This document shows, one piece after another, positions 46,411-58,940 of a stretch of DNA of 64,000 bases. Position 1 is the stretch's first letter; every line of letters starts with the position of its first letter. A program made the position numbers and the translations under genes. The notes under the pieces were generated by a model. It saw only the letters and a program-made list of their open reading frames with translations, did not search any database and was not told the DNA's origin. The DNA comes from Diphasiastrum complanatum (taxonomy: Eukaryota > Streptophyta > Lycopodiopsida > Lycopodiales > Lycopodiaceae): contig CM055109.1 in assembly GCA_029204225.1 (NCBI GenBank), forward strand, positions 22,718,422 through 22,782,421, in the 5' to 3' direction.

Positions 46411-47214
46411 GTAGTTGAGGATTCTGTTCGCAAAGCTCCACCTTTCTATTGATGAAATTTCATTGTCCTTGATCGTTTGAAAAGTTAAGACTTAACGCTT
46501 GGAAAGTAAGGTGAAAGGATTAGTTTGTGGGTCATCCTCTACATTTACATATAAAATCTTTTGAGTGTATAAATAGCAGATATCTGATGTGGAAACAATT
46601 GGAGAAGGAGAACCCGAAAGGATTACACATCAATCAATAGATGGTGGCAGATGCCATTGCTAGAGAAGAACAGAAAGCTATTCAATTTACAGATTTCTTA
46701 CAGAATTTTCACCTCTGTTTTTGCAGAATTTACTGATTTTTTACAGTTAATAAAATTTTCATACATAAGGTAGTAACTTTTCTGTTACAGTTTACATTAG
46801 GTAATTATTTTTTACTGTTGGTAAAACCATCTGTGATTTTTGCCTCTGGGTAATTTTTTACGAGGAACCCTACAGATGGAGTTGCTACAGCTGTCATATT
46901 CCTGCAATTAAAGTTATTTAGTGCAATTAAAGTTATTACTAAATACACGCGAAATTTTTATTGGAGTGCTTTACGCCCACCGGATTGTCACGCGGAGCTT
47001 TGCCCGAAACATAATTGGGGGGAGTGATTTAATTGGAGAACTTAGGACCATGCTGACAGCAAAATAATTTGCACTCCTACCTTTATCCTTTGATGTGTTC
47101 TTCTTGACTGATTCTCACGAGTCACGTCAGGACTCGCACTCTGAATTTCAAAAAGAGATTCCTCGAAGCTACTGTAGACCGGAAATGAATAATCTTACAA
47201 GAAAATGTACATAC
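46411..47214. other. sequence between the two candidate first exons
   Basis: AT-rich, with repeated TTTTACTG/TTACAG motifs at about 46690-46860. It would be a promoter if exon 1A is used or intron if 1B is used. Confidence 0.4.
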
Positions 47215-47329
47215 CAGATATCATGCTGTCCGAGGAATGTAAAAGAGGAGAGTTACGCAGAGCTAAACTCTCTGCCGCCGAGGGTGTAACGAACAGAAAT
47301 GATGCCACTAATAAACAATATTTCTTCAT
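47215..47329 (-). CDS. membrane-protein gene, alternative exon 1 (version B)
   Basis: 115 nt from ATG 47329. Encodes a textbook signal peptide (MKKYCLLVASFLFVTPSAAE) plus 19 residues, ending TCT G at donor GTATGT (47214), phase 1. It therefore also splices in frame to exon 2, giving ISGQYVHS. With this exon the protein would be 537 residues, which by my recollection suits the family. It lies about 0.8 kb upstream of version A. Either the two are alternative first exons or one is spurious. The frame also opens further upstream (ATG 47419). Confidence 0.5.
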
Positions 47330-47859
47330 TCCATGGTATGACCCTCTTCTGTTGGAAAAAAGAATGTTGCAAGCCATGGATTTTGTATGTGTAGTGCTTA
47401 AGTTCGCTGAATCGCTCAAGGAGAGAGGAAGAGCTGCGTTAACGATGAGCCATGAATCAGCTGTTTGTGGCAGTGTGAACGCGTCAGATTAGTGAAAGGA
47501 GACATTAATGATGACATGTAGAAATCCGTTTTTCAAGCACATGCTTTTATACCACCATATGATGAGCACGGAGTTTAATCTTCCAGAATGTTCACACCAA
47601 AGCTTGCAAAACATATCTTGTTGCACCTGCTAAAATCGATTATCATGAAAAAAGTAATCAGACCACAACTTTAGATGATCGTACAGCCAAAGCATTAGGA
47701 AGAACAAGATCAACATGCTGATTTGCATTACAAGAGTTTATATAAAACAGATAATACTTACATTAACCTTCCTAGGCTTCTTCTGAACTTATTAAAAAAC
47801 TCTTTTGTTCGACTCAAAGCACCATATGTACTACTAGTACAGTATAATATATATCGAGA

Positions 47860-49022
47860 AAATCCTACACTGAATTGAGAGGTTTTCTTCCATGCACAGT
47901 CGACAACTGATCGAGTCTCGCAAAATCCAAAAAAAAAAAAACATTTCCAATAGTCTGATACCAGGTGAGCAAACTTACATTAGAGTGAAATCAGTAGTTT
48001 AATAACTTCCATTAGTCTGATGCAATTTGAGTGTATCCAGAAAGAGGAACTTACATTGGTGTGAAATCAGTCATATTACTGAAACTCTCAAATCAACAAA
48101 AGGAAACTTACATTAGTCTGAAATCAATATGTACGACTAGTACAATATAATATATATCGAGAAACTCTTGCACTCAATCGGGAGGTTTTCTTGCATGCAC
48201 AGTCGTGACTCGTCAACTGATCGAGTGTTGTATAATCCAAATCAGAAAACCTTCCAATAGTCTGATAACATTTTGCGTCTATCAAGGACAAAAACCTTAC
48301 ATTAGAGTGAGATCAGTTTGATAACTTCCATTAGTCTGATGCAATTGGAGTCAGTAGTCTAGAAAAAGGAACTTACAATAGTGTGAAATGTATTGAAAAA
48401 AAGTTTCAAATTCTACAAGTCTCGTTATATCCAAAAAAAAACAAACTTACATTAGTCTGATCTGTTATGTTCTGGTCGAGTCTTATACGATGTTGTAATT
48501 GCAGCCACCAGCCTGTAATACATAACGCATCTTGTCGGCGCCATTCAAAAGCTAAAGCAGCTCAAGAAAAAAAGGATATGGATCAAACAACTTCGTTGGC
48601 ACAAGATTTCAAAGCAATCCAACGAAACTGCACGGATCCTCGTCAACTGATCGAGTGTTGTATAATCCAAATCAGAAAACCATCCAATAGTCTGATAACA
48701 TTTGCGTCTATCAAGGACAAAAACCTTATGCATTAGAGTGAGATCAGTTTGATAACTTCCATTAGTCTGATGCAATTTGAGTCAGTCCAGAAAAAGGAAC
48801 TTATAAGTCTCGTTAAATCCAAAAAAAACAAACTTACATTAGTCTGATCTGTTATGTTCTGGTTGAGTCTTATACGATGTTGTAAATATTGCAGCCACCA
48901 GCCCGTAATACATAACGCATCTTATCGGCGCCATTCAAAAGCTTTTAAACTCAACAAAAAAGAGGATATGGATCAAACACCTTCGTTGGCAAAAGATTTG
49001 AAAGCAATCCACCGAAACTGTT
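47860..49022 (+). repeat. tandem array of 300-430-bp units carrying an exon-like module
   Basis: Landmarks recur: AACTGATCGAGT near 47903, 48214 and 48644; CAGCCACCAGCC at 48502 and 48892 (390 bp apart); ATTAGTCTGAT many times; GGATATGGATCAAACA at 48573 and 48963. Units are imperfect and partly permuted. A single extra unit sits at 59417-59690. Confidence 0.8.
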
Positions 49023-49126
49023 GCGATCCGTGCAGAGCTTCGATTTCTGGTACAGTGGAGACGTGGTGCAGTGGAGACGGTGGAGGAGGCAGACAACTCG
49101 TACTACGTACTCGTCTTGCGAAAGCG
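48968..49126 (+). other. candidate first exon of an unknown plus-strand gene
   Basis: 53 codons from ATG (MDQTPSLAKDLKAIHRNCCD, RASISGTVETWCSGDGGGG, LRTRLAKA), ending at a strong donor GTAAGT (49127). The first 17 codons also exist in the preceding repeat unit (48578) and in the copy at 59.4 kb. I do not recognise the protein and found no second exon. It could be a real 5' end whose intron was invaded by the copia cluster, or chance. Confidence 0.3.
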
Positions 49127-50669
49127 GTAAGTTTTTTGGAGACGCTAACGCAGGACCATAAATCAATGCGCAGACCAATCAATAATTTCCTCCCGTTTCA
49201 AAAATTAATAATTCTTTGGGAAAATTAAAATAGCATACAGTTTTTTTTTTGCCCAATTGGCCCTCCCTTGGAGAATATAATATAGGCCTTGAAAATTGCA
49301 TTTTCTTAAAAAATTTGGACATTGTGATTTATGGAAAATGAGCTAATATTTTATATATTTATATATAATTTAAGTGGTAATAATTAACGAGAAATATCTT
49401 TCTTTAAAGTGATATAAATATAGAGAAAGCTTTGCCTCGAGTAGCGGTAAGCTATTGTGACTATTTGCAAATGGATGAAATGTTACTCTTTGGTGAGTTT
49501 CAGAATTCGAATGACTTATTTTTATTTTCAAACTTTTCTAGAATGCAATCTTTGTTCTTTTTAGTTTTGATTCTAATGATTTGAATGCCCTCAATAATGC
49601 AAAGATTCTCGTCGTATATCACTCACTTTCTTGTAGCAACGTATTTTGCACCACCACTGCCATGCAGTGCCCGTCTGATGGAGATGGGCAATGATAGCAC
49701 TCTTTTTTTAAAACAATGCTATCATTACCCACCCTTAGATATGGGATCACCACCACCACTGTTGTGGCAGTGGTGGTTTGGAATACACTCTCGCCAAACT
49801 TGTGCATTGCCACCACTCACATCAAAGTTTCTATCTAACTTGTTTTTTCCTTAACTTGTGCATATTGCCACACTACAATTACTACTTTAAACCTATACAA
49901 ATAGATATACGTCATACATCCAACAATTGGCCGCACCTATATTTCAAGCACAAAGCTCTTGGATCTCACTTAGGTTTGAGCATGTGCTTTCCTAGTTGTA
50001 AAAAGCTTAACCAAACCCACTCTACAACGTCCTCTTTGTGACATGCCATGTAAGTGTTTCAAAAAGGGAGTTTATTAGCACAACTTTAATTTCATATTTG
50101 GCATGCACAATAAGTTTTGTGATTAGAGATTTTTTTTCTCTCAAAAGAATTAATTAACCATAGATTAAGAACTTTGGACATTGAAAGTACAATAAAAAGA
50201 AACAACAGTGTCAAAAAGCCATTAATCTGGTAGCCTTTTTATAAAGAACTACATATTTAAAATTCAAATGACAAATCGTGGTACCCTTCAACATCATAAA
50301 TGAAGACAACAAGAGAAACTATGAACAAACAATATACTTTCTAAGAAACATAAACTATCAAAAAACAAAAAAGTTAGTAAAATACTTCAAAAACAACTCA
50401 AATCTAAACATAATATGCATGTGTCAAGTAGACAATTGAAAAAAGACCAAAGATGAAGTCGTCGTTTCAATTATTTGAATTTGAAACACAAGTCCAATAG
50501 GTTGATGCTACAAATGATACATATGCACCTTTGGGACGCAAGTTAGGCCCAAAAAAGGATAGGGGTCTCTTGGAAGTTGCCACTTATTTTTGAAGTGCAT
50601 GCCAAACATAGTTGTTGTCTCCAATACTTATGAATGTGACATATTCCTATGATAGCAATATCTTCATTA
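49127..50669. other. anonymous AT-rich sequence
   Basis: No recognised gene or element. CACCACCAC/GTGGTGG imperfect palindrome near 49645-49820. Confidence 0.5.
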
Positions 50670-53600
50670 GAGCATAGCTTGCCATGCTCAAGAGAGTTGT
50701 CTATCTCAAGTCTCAATTTTCAGTTAGGAGAATCATTGATTCCTATCAGAGGGTCAAATTTGACACAAATGGTTGCACAGGCTCAACCACTACTACTCTT
50801 CTAACAGTCAAGCCACTATGCTTGAATCAATTGATATGCTATGGCATTTCAGATTAGGCCATCTCAACTTCAATAGTATTTAACAAATGTCAAAACAAAG
50901 TTTGGTACAAGATCTGTCTCAAATCAGCAAATCGAGTTCTCCATGCGAAAGTTGTATTACCAGCAAGCATGCTAGAAGTCCATTCAATTCTGACTTAGTT
51001 CATACTTCTAGAAATTTGCTAGACCTTGTACACGTTGACATTTGTGGCCTGATGCAGACTACTACCACAGGGGGAACACTGTATTTTCTTACATTCATCG
51101 ATGACTTCTCAAGATGGACTGCTACTTAGTTTTTGAAGAACAAATCAGAAGCATGTAAATTCTTCAAGCAGTTCAAAGCGTCCCCCCCAGAGGAAAATCA
51201 AATCAATACGTTCAGATGGAGGGAGAGAATTTACCTCCACAGAATTCAAAAAATTCTGCAAGGCAAACAGAATACACCAACAAGCTACTCACCACACAAC
51301 AAGCTACAACAAGCTGAGAGGAAGAATCGGACACTTATTGAAAGTGCCAAGAGCATGCCGGCCCATGCCTCTCTTCCAAAGAAATAATGGGCAAAAGCTG
51401 TTAATACAACAGCCTACTTACAAAATCGATCCATCACCAAAGCCCTGAATGGCAAGAAACCTTATGAGGTGTGGGCAAGATCGAAACCATCACTCAAGAA
51501 TATTAGAGTGCTTGGATGCATTGCCTATGGTCAGATCCCTAAAGATCTCAGGAAGAAGCTGGACATCACAAGCAGAAAATTGATTTTTATTGGCTATTCT
51601 TCAGATCACAAGGCATACAAGCTCTACAATCTGGAAACAAAAAAGGCATTCACAAGCAGAGATGTCATTTTTTTAGAGGACAAGTTTTTCAACCCCAAGG
51701 AAAAGGTTGCACAAATTTCCGACCCCAGGGTTGAACAGTCAAAATCCGACTCCATGGTCGAACAATCAAATTTTGACCCTAGGGTGGAAACTCAAGAAAT
51801 TGATACCAACTCTGAAAATGAGTCTGATAAGCAGAGGGAAGAAATCCAGTCAAGAAGGTCAAATCGACCCAAACAGCCTCCATCCAGATTTATGGATAAT
51901 GCATCCTGCTATTTTGTGCAGGAACCAAATACAGTTGCAGAGTTAATGTCTACACCTGATGCTGAACATTGGAAAGCAGCAATGGACACCAAATTTGATT
52001 ATCTGATGGAGAATCAAACGTGGACAATCACTAAGCTGCCAAAGGATAGAAATCTGATTCCATGCGAATGGATATTCAAGGCGAAGTATGATGTTGAAGG
52101 CAGACTAAATTGATACAAAGCCAGGCTGGTCGCCAAAGGCTATTCCCAAATTCTAGATCAGGACTATTCCAAAACCTTCAACCCAATTGTCAAGCATGCT
52201 TTGATCCATTTATTACTCTCCTTTGCAGCTGCAGCAGATCTCGAAGTCCATCAAATGGATGTCCAAACCACTTTCCTCAACGGGACCATTGAAGAGAAAA
52301 TTTTCATGTCACATCCGGAAGGATACGAACTGAGGGGCAAGCAACGCCTTGTACGCAAAATTCACAAGGCACTCTATGGCCTTAAACAGTCACCTAGAGC
52401 CTGGTTCCAGAAAATAAATGCATTTCTCATTGAGAATGGTTTAATTCCAAACTCAGCAGATTCGAATGTCTACTTCGAATCTGTATCGGATTTATTCATC
52501 ATCATCACTCTCTATGTTAATGATACTCTATTATCAGTAATGATCTGAATCTGATGAAGGACACCAAATGCATGCTGGCCAAAGAGTACAAAATAACTGA
52601 TATGGGTCCAGCTCACTATTGTCTCGAAATCGAAATTTTTCGAATTCGATCCAATAGACTAATTTTTATCATCCAACAGAGAAATCTCACCAACATGCTG
52701 GAAAGGTATGGAATGGCTAACTGCAAACCAAGTTTATTCCACTCGACCCTGGACTGAAGCTATCAAGGTGTTGGATTATTCTCCTTTTGCAGTTTTACAA
52801 ATGTTTTTACACAGTCTGCAGAAATACACGGAGTTTTACCACAGTGTCGCATTTTCTCTCACTTCGGCTTTTTCGCATTTTTGCGAAACTGTCGCCTGTC
52901 AAGAATCTTGTGAAAAAATGCAGTCGCCTTTTTTGCATTTTTTGCCCGTCAGGATTCGCGAGCAAATATGCAGAGTCGCATTTTTGGCTTTTTCAAAAGT
53001 TTCTCAAATGTTAAGGAAATGACTCTAGCAATATGTGGGGCAACCCTAAATCAGTCTTTAAGGCACTGTCGTGTTTTTCGCAAAATCCCGACACTGTCGC
53101 ATTTTTGTGACAGTGTCACCTGTGACTGTTTTAGTTCATTTTTGCAGAAGTGACAGTTTGGTTCATTTATGCAGACAGACGCTTTACGTCCAAGTTCCAC
53201 CGCTTATCAACAATCAATGACAAGGAACCAGATGAATGCCAACGAAGATCAACCAACTGGCAATCGCAATTGACGACCTAATTTTTTAGTATAAATAGCT
53301 GTTCATATTCATATAATTTCAAGTTAGAAAAGTTAGAAAATGATCGAAGAGATCAATCAACAAGTATTGTAGTTAGCTCTCTATCAAGCTTTCAAGCTTG
53401 AACTCTCTTGAGCATTCTAGCTCAGTCTTTTAGAGTTTTATTTTAGAGTTGCTATTGCGCTATTCAACATAGCTGCTTATTATCAGACTTATTCTTAGTT
53501 ACTCACAGACAACTTAGAGTGCGCGATTTCTATTTGCCATTGTCTTGCGCTCATTAGCATATGATTTCATTTTTCTGAATCAATATTATCTTCTTATTGC

Positions 53601-54591
53601 ATTCAGTATATGTCAGAATGCATGCATCTTTGTATTGCTTTTGTAACTGATAGAAATTGTTTGAGAATTCAATACTTCATGTTTGGCTACGTTAATCACT
53701 TTGTATCTAGCGATTTCAAAATTAGTTGCTAAAGATTGAATGTGATTCCATCACTACTGCTTTGTTCAATTTTTGATAGGCGTAGTCATGCACTGGAAGT
53801 AGGAAGTTTCTGCTACTATTATCTATTATATTTCCGACACAAGGGAACAATATCCTCAAACTAAGGTAGAAAAAGAGAAGATGAAGCAATATCCATTCCA
53901 CTCCATCATCGGCTCACTGATGTATGCAATGATTTGCACTCGACCAGACCTTGCATACTCACTCAGTTCACTCAGCCAATTCCTATCAAATCTGGGTCTA
54001 ATGCATTGGAAAACACTCTTGAAAGTCACGAATTACATTCAAACAATCAAACATCTCAGCATATGCTATGGGGGCATCCAATCTGCCAATATTCTAGAAG
54101 GATACACAAATGCAAATTGGAAAAGGGACGTTGATACCAGACGATCGACTTGTGGATTTGTATTTTTATACAATCAAGGCCCAATCTCTGGAACAGCCAA
54201 AAGCAGACCTCGGTAGCGTTATCATCAACCGAATCAGAAAACATTGTTGCCATGAATTCTACTAAGGAGGCAATTTGGCTGAGACACTTGCTAGTAGAAA
54301 TCGATCTTGCACAGCCACATCCAACAACCATTTTCTTTGATAATCAAAGTACCATTGCTCTCTCTCTCTCTCTCAATCCAAGATTTCATTCACGAAGCAA
54401 GCATATCGAAATCAGGTATCATTAGTCAAGAGAGAAAGTGCAAAGCAAGGAGGTATCATTAGTCTACTACAGGACATAATCAATGGCAGCAGATTGCTTC
54501 ACAAAGGCCCTATCAAAGGAGCATCCTCTTAGATTCAACGACATGTTAAATCTGAAGATCAAAACTTTTCAGAATCCACATTCAGGGGGAG
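50670..54591 (+). pseudogene. Ty1-copia polyprotein remnants (copy C4), gag and protease lost
   Basis: GAG-preIN at about 50800 (MLWHFRLGHLN-like), integrase IN core (LLDLVHVDICGLMQTTTTGG, FLTFIDDFSRWTAT) with in-frame stops, integrase tail (NIRVLGCIAYGQIPKDLRKK, KLIFIGYSSDHKAYKLYNLE), RT (AEHWKAAMDTKFDYLMENQT, PCEWIFKAKYDVEGRLN, LEVHQMDVQTTFLNGTIEEK, LYGLKQSPRAWFQK, LYVNDTLL with Asn replacing the first Asp), a solo LTR insertion, then FHSIIGSLMYAMICTRPDLA and RNase H (GYTNANWKRDVDTRRSTCGF, ALSSTESENIVAMNSTKEAI). Several stops and frameshifts. Confidence 0.92.
52769..53839. mobile_element. 1,071-bp solo LTR with TSD CAAGG, inside copia C4
   Basis: Begins TGTTGGATTATTC, ends ATTTCCGACA, flanked by CAAGG (52764-52768, 53840-53844). 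It interrupts the RT between the NCKPS...-like segment and FHSIIGSLMYA. Contains GCGACACTG/CACTGTCGC-type repeated motifs, also found in the LTR at 55252-56444, so both are of one family. Confidence 0.88.
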
Positions 54592-55184
54592 TGCTGGATT
54601 TCAATGCTCAGCCTTAAATCCTTTTATTAAAGAACATCATGAAAAGTTGTTCAAAACAGAGATTTTTTCGACTAGGTCTCGGATCGATTTGGATTTTTAT
54701 GACCCTTCACTGAATCATCCGGGCGTGTTCGACGACCCTGGGTCGGATCGTATTGGGTCTAATTTTTTCAACCCCAGAAAATTCAACCCTCAATATATTT
54801 TTTGACCCAATGTAAATTTTTCAATCCTCTGTATAAAATCTAACCCTATGTAATTTTTGATATTGTCGGTCAAAAATCCGACCCAACAACTTCGCATTGA
54901 CAGTTCGCATATTTTGGATATGTATTTACAGTTACAAGATAGTTGTAATTAATATAGGAGATAACATTCAATGCAAGTTAGTTGTACATATTTTTGGTAT
55001 ATCTAAACTTAGAATCTTCATCAAAAAACTTCTTCTGATATACAATTACTACTGAAATTGTGATTGACAAGATATTTCCTTTGCTAGTGTTATTACACAC
55101 AATGATTAGCTGAAGTAATTACTTCAAGCATTTGTACTCATTGTTGATATTAATCAAAGTGCAATTATTTGTCTCACTACTATT
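54592..55184 (+). repeat. 3' LTR of copia C4, main part
   Basis: Starts TGCTGGATTTC one base after the polypurine tract TTCAGGGGGA. It matches, in inverse, the LTR at 58941-59416 up to GTGCAATTATTTGTCT, then is interrupted. The final piece of the LTR (CCCAGCTTTCGCAC to TTTTTGACA) appears at about 56491-56538. Confidence 0.75.
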
Positions 55185-55251
55185 ATGGTTTGTTGAGTCA
55201 ATTCAATTTGAACATTCTGGTGTTAATTGTGGCACTTCCGATCCACGCATC

Positions 55252-56463
55252 TGTTGGAATTTAATCTAACTCCTACTCATCCCAACAACTCTTCTTCCTT
55301 CTCTGATTTTTACTCTCTCAAATGAAACCTGTAGAAAATGAATTATTTTCCAACAGTCTGCATATTTGAACTAATTGTCGCCACAGTCTGCATTTTTACT
55401 CAGGCTTTTCCACAGGCGAAAAATCCGACACTCAACACTGTCGCTTCTTTCTACCTTCTTGAGCAACTAAGTGTTTAGCGACACTTATAAAAGTTGTTTT
55501 TGGGCCATTTAGGCACTTCCAAAAAAGCGACACTTATTGCGAAAAATGCGACACTGCATTTTTACATGCAGTTTCGGATAGGCGACAATTAGGACAAAAG
55601 GCAACACTGCATTTTTATATGCAGTTTCTGACAGGAGACAAAAAAGGCGAAAAACCCAACACTGCCGTTTTACACGGGATACTACACAAGTGACACTCTA
55701 CAGAAATACACAGTATTCCAAGTACAGATTGTCTACGTCTTCACGCTCCAATAACAACTGTTCTAATTAGTCAGTTAATCAGTTGTCAAGCAATCTTGCA
55801 AATGTTAAGCTAGAATAATGCAAGATCTTCTAGTTACTATAAATGTAAATGAGCGAATGAAGATATTATAAGATACAAGTAATAAATCATAACTCGTTCT
55901 ATATCATAGGATGATTGACAGAGATACAACAACCAGAACAGGTCTTACAGTAGCTAACTCCTCAGAGTTAGTGATTATAGATATATATATATATATATAT
56001 ATTCAGAACGTTAGCAACTTTTTTGAATCTATAAGTAGGATCAAGCGCTTATCAGTGCGATTGTATTGTGATCTGATCGTTGTTACTACAACTTTATTAT
56101 ACATATTCGCTATTGCTCTACATCCTTTTGCATTCTTGTTGAATGATAATAACTCTCAGTCCTCTTACACAAACATTATTATTAGAGAAATGTATGGCTG
56201 TCTCTGACGCCTAAATTGATTCTACATTCTCTTCATATCAGGTTAACAGTACTAGAGGATTGCATGGCTGTCTCAGACGCCTAATCGTTTTTTGCAATCT
56301 CTCTTTCACGGCATTCTAAGACTCCTACACTGATAATCTGATTCAACACAAGAGAACAGCTCGTAAACTACATTCTCTAAGTAATCCACGATCCTGTTAA
56401 TAAGAATTTTCGTTTTCATCAGTTGACATCAATCCAAAACGTCAACCGATGTGGTATCAGAGC
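55252..56463 (+). mobile_element. LTR plus primer site of a truncated element inserted in the C4 LTR
   Basis: An LTR starting TGTTGGAATTTAATC and ending near 56444 is followed by TGGTATCAGAGC (56452-56463), an initiator-Met primer site. There is no coding interior: within 30-40 bases the sequence returns to the C4 LTR. Carries GCGACACTG repeats, an (AT)n run (55979-56002) and TATAAATG at about 55840. The exact LTR end is uncertain. Confidence 0.65.
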
Positions 56464-56490
56464 TGATAATTTACATTTCATAACATCCCA

Positions 56491-56538
56491 CAACATCTAG
56501 CTCGCTCCCAGCTTTCGCACAAACCCAATGATTTTTGA
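56491..56538 (+). repeat. terminal piece of the C4 3' LTR
   Basis: GCTCCCAGCTTTCGCACAAA and CCCAATGATTTTTGACA match the inner end of the 58.9-kb LTR read on its own strand. It ends exactly where the minus-strand copia RT begins. Confidence 0.65.
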
Positions 56539-58799
56539 CAAGCTGGACCCATATTAGTCATTTTGTACTCCTTGGACAGCATGCATTTGGTGTCCTTCAT
56601 CAGATTCAGATCATTACTGAATAATAGAGTATCATCAACATAGAAAGTGATGATGATGAAGAAATTCGATACAGATTTGAAGTAGATATTCGAATTTGCT
56701 GAGTTTGGAATAAAACCATTCTCAATAAACAAATGCATTTATTTTCTAGAACCAGGCTCTAAGTAATTGTTTCAGCCCAGAGTGCCTTGTGAATTTTGCA
56801 TACAAGGTGTTGCTTACCCCTCAGTTCATATCCTTCTGGATGTGATATGAAATTTTTCTCTTCAATGATCTCGTTGAGAAAAGCGATCTGGACATCCATT
56901 TGATGGACTTCGAGATCTACTGCAACTACAAAGGAGAGTAATAAACGGATCAAAATATGCTTAACAATTGGGCTGAAGGTTTTGAAATAGTCCAGATCTG
57001 GAATCTAGGAATAGCCTTTGGCGACCAACCTGGCTTTGTATTGATTTAGTCTGCCTTCAGCATCATACATCGCCTTGAATATCCATTTGCATGGAATCGG
57101 ATTTCTATCCTTTAGCAGCTCTGTGATTGTCCGTGTTTGATTCTCCATCAAATGATCGAATTTTGTGTCCATTGTTGCTTTCCAATGTTCAGCATCAAGT
57201 GCAGACATTGTCTCTGAAACTATATTTGGTTCCTACACAAAATAGTTAGCTGCATCATCCATAAATCTGGATGGAGGCTGTCTGGATCGATTTGACCTTC
57301 TTGGATGGATTTCTTCCCTCTGCTAATGAGACTCATTTTCAGAGTTAGTATCAATTTCTTGATTTTAGATCCTAGGGTCAAAATTTGACTGTTCTCTTGT
57401 CCACACCTCATAAGGTGTCTTGCCATTCAGGGCTTTGGTGATGGATTTATTTTGTGAGTAGGCTGATGTATTAACAGCTTTTGCCCATAATTTCTTTGGA
57501 AGAGAGGCATGGGCCAGCATGCTCTTGGCACTTTCAACAAGTGTCCGATTCTTCCTCTCAACTACACCATTGGACAGTGGTGAGTAGCTTGTTGTATATT
57601 GTTGGTGTATTTCGTTTGCCTTGTAGAATTCTTTGAATTATGTGGAGATAGATTCTCCCCCTTCATCTGAACGTAGTGCTTTGATTTTTCTCTTGGTTTG
57701 ATTTTCTACAGATGCCTTGAATTGCTTGAAAAATTTGAATGCTTTTGATTTGTTCTTCAAAACGTAAGTGGCAGTCCATCGTGAGAAGTCATTGAGGAAA
57801 CAAAGAATATATAGTGTTCCTCCTGTGGTGGCAGTCTGTATCGGGCCACAAATGTCACTATGTACAAGGTCCAGCAAATTTCTAGAAGTGTGAACTAAGT
57901 CGGAACTAAATGGACTTCTAGCATGCTTGTTGATAATATAGCTTTCGCATGGAGAATTCGATTTGTTGATTTGAGACAGATCTTATACCAAACTTTGTTT
58001 TGAAATTTGTTGAATACGATTGAAGTTGAGATGGCCTTACCATAGCATATCAGTTGATTCAGGCATAATGGTGTAAAGAGCTTGACTGTTAGAAAAGTAG
58101 CAGCGGTTGAGCTTGTATAAATTGCCACTTTTTCTCTCGAAAGCTAGAGCTTTCCAAGACTTGTCAAATATTGTGATCCATTTGTGTCAAATTCGACCCT
58201 TTGACCTGAATCAGTGATTCTGACTGAGAGCAGATTCTTGGTCAGATTTGGAACATGGAGAACATTGGACAACAATTTGATTTCACCTTTCTAAAATTCA
58301 ACTTTGACTGTTTCTTTAACTTGGATTGTGTGAGATGAGTTGTCTCCAAGTTGTACAACTTGAGAGTGGGTGTATAATTTGTAGTCCTTGAACCAATCTT
58401 TGTGGTGAGTCGTGTGTTGTGTTGCTCCAGAGTTAAGATACCAATAATTGATATCCTGCTGTTCTTTGACCTTGGTCATAAAAGCTGCTTCATTTTCCTT
58501 TGGCTGCTGGGTCGAAAAACTGGTTGAAGCACTATGTGCTTGTTGTTGGTACTGTTTTTTCTTTTCATTAATATATTTCAAAGTTCTGTAGTCCTTGATT
58601 TCATGTCTAATTTTCTTGCAGTATCTTTGCCATCTTTCAGTCTCCACTTGGTGATAGTAGCTGCTTCACCTTCTGGCTTGAGTTCTGTGCTATCAACAAC
58701 ATCCCATAGTTCCTTGGCTAATAGCATGACCTTCATTTTGAACTTCCAAAGATGATAGTTCTCTCCATCGAGCCTTTCGATTAGAGAACACGGATCCAT
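56539..58799 (-). pseudogene. Ty1-copia polyprotein remnants (copy C5), truncated in RT
   Basis: Close relative of C4 in opposite orientation. Gag: MDPCSLIERLDGENYHLWKF. Protease: YWYLNSGATQHTTHHKDWF (Asp of the D-S/T-G triad replaced by Asn). GAG-preIN, then integrase LDLVHSDICGPIQTATTGG and LRSDEGGES; RT DAEHWKATMDTKFDHLMENQ, NPIPCKWIFKAMYDAEGRLN, LEVHQMDVQIAFLNEIIEEK and FYVDDTLLFS. The copy stops at MTNMGPA, where plus-oriented LTR sequence begins. The RT end and RNase H are lost. Many stops. Confidence 0.9.
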
Positions 58800-58928
58800 T
58801 CTGGATGAGCGAGATCGTTGGTAGTAACAACGATTTCGAAATGTTGTTGGCTGCGAGCTTGCTAGTTCATTGTCTTGATAGAGACAAGACTAATAATCCG
58901 CAATGAGTAGCAGATTACTTGGATGTCC

Positions 58929-58940
58929 GCTCTGATACCA
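58929..58940 (-). other. primer binding site of copia C5
   Basis: The minus strand reads TGGTATCAGAGC directly after the LTR end TTTTGGACA. Confidence 0.9.

Noticed and set aside
47205-47492. 95-codon plus-strand frame
   Set aside because: Antisense to the better-supported exon 1B, with no domain.
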